DNA of 64,000 nucleotides, from positions 2,418,001 to 2,482,000 of the forward strand of contig JANATG010000008.1 in assembly GCA_029449235.1 (NCBI GenBank), read 5' to 3'. Shown one piece after another: positions 63,904 through 64,000 of this stretch. Under the pieces are notes generated by a model. That model made no database searches and was not told where the DNA came from. It saw only the letters and a list, made by a program, of their open reading frames with translations. Each line of letters begins with the position of its first letter. Position 1 is the first letter of the stretch. A program made the position numbers and the translations under genes. The DNA is from Linnemannia schmuckeri (taxonomy: Eukaryota; Mortierellomycota; Mortierellomycetes; Mortierellales; Mortierellaceae).

Positions 63904-64000
63904 CTATATATCCATGACAGTTGTAATTGGAAAATAGTCGTTAGATCCAGATGATCTGCTGTCATTTCTAGTAGCAAAGCACGGAGGTATAGTGATAAGT

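Overview
The window reads as nuclear DNA of an early-diverging fungus, most likely Mucoromycota and probably a Mortierella-like lineage. That placement is inferred from gene style, not tested: short phase-consistent introns of about 100 nt with GTAAGT-type donors, a very large NACHT/pentapeptide/WD40 receptor gene, dispersed tandem paralogues, and fungal ORMDL, Kre9/Knh1-like and GT34 proteins. No tRNA, CRISPR array or complete transposon was found.

Left flank (1-12.2 kb), mostly housekeeping: the 3' part of a TGL/SDP1-type patatin lipase in eleven exons, two members of a tiny MxLFK-type protein family (one frameshifted), glucosamine-6-phosphate deaminase, and ribosomal protein uS8, whose intron holds a candidate H/ACA snoRNA.

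Central accessory island (about 12.9-45.1 kb). Family A (12.9-18.8 kb, minus strand) is a tandem set of about 200-residue helical proteins: two look intact (A1, A3), the rest are broken. Its last copy runs straight into a fragment of the 28S rRNA 3' end. A second, independently truncated 28S fragment lies 9.8 kb further on, in the same orientation. Between them sits a 1,921-residue NLR-like receptor with twelve nearly identical WD40 repeats, the architecture of fungal allorecognition/immune NLRs. Family B (32.2-41.4 kb, minus strand) is an array of eight paralogues with two N-terminal zinc-finger-like modules (CX5C-X10/12-HX4H, then CX4CX12HX3C), a basic Ser/Thr-rich linker and a C-terminal coiled coil; five look intact. 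Many A and B copies share an upstream GCCACCAAAATTT-like element, and B promoters add a CRE-like TGACGT element, so the two families may be co-regulated. The island ends with two F-box-type pseudogenes, one carrying three in-frame stops and no frameshift.

Right flank (45.9-64 kb), again conserved: ORMDL (sphingolipid control), a crotonase-like protein with five CP[YF] motifs, a secreted Cys/Asp/Trp-rich small protein, a DUF3245-like nuclear protein, a Kre9/Knh1-like GPI-anchored wall protein, ribosomal protein eL15, a two-module glycosyltransferase (degenerate GT31-like plus GT34), and a partial ribokinase whose catalytic AGDTFS motif is encoded by its own 18-nt microexon.

The strongest candidate for something undescribed is the island: a promoter-linked pair of lineage-specific tandem families decaying and expanding next to a repeat-diversified NLR bounded by 28S fragments.
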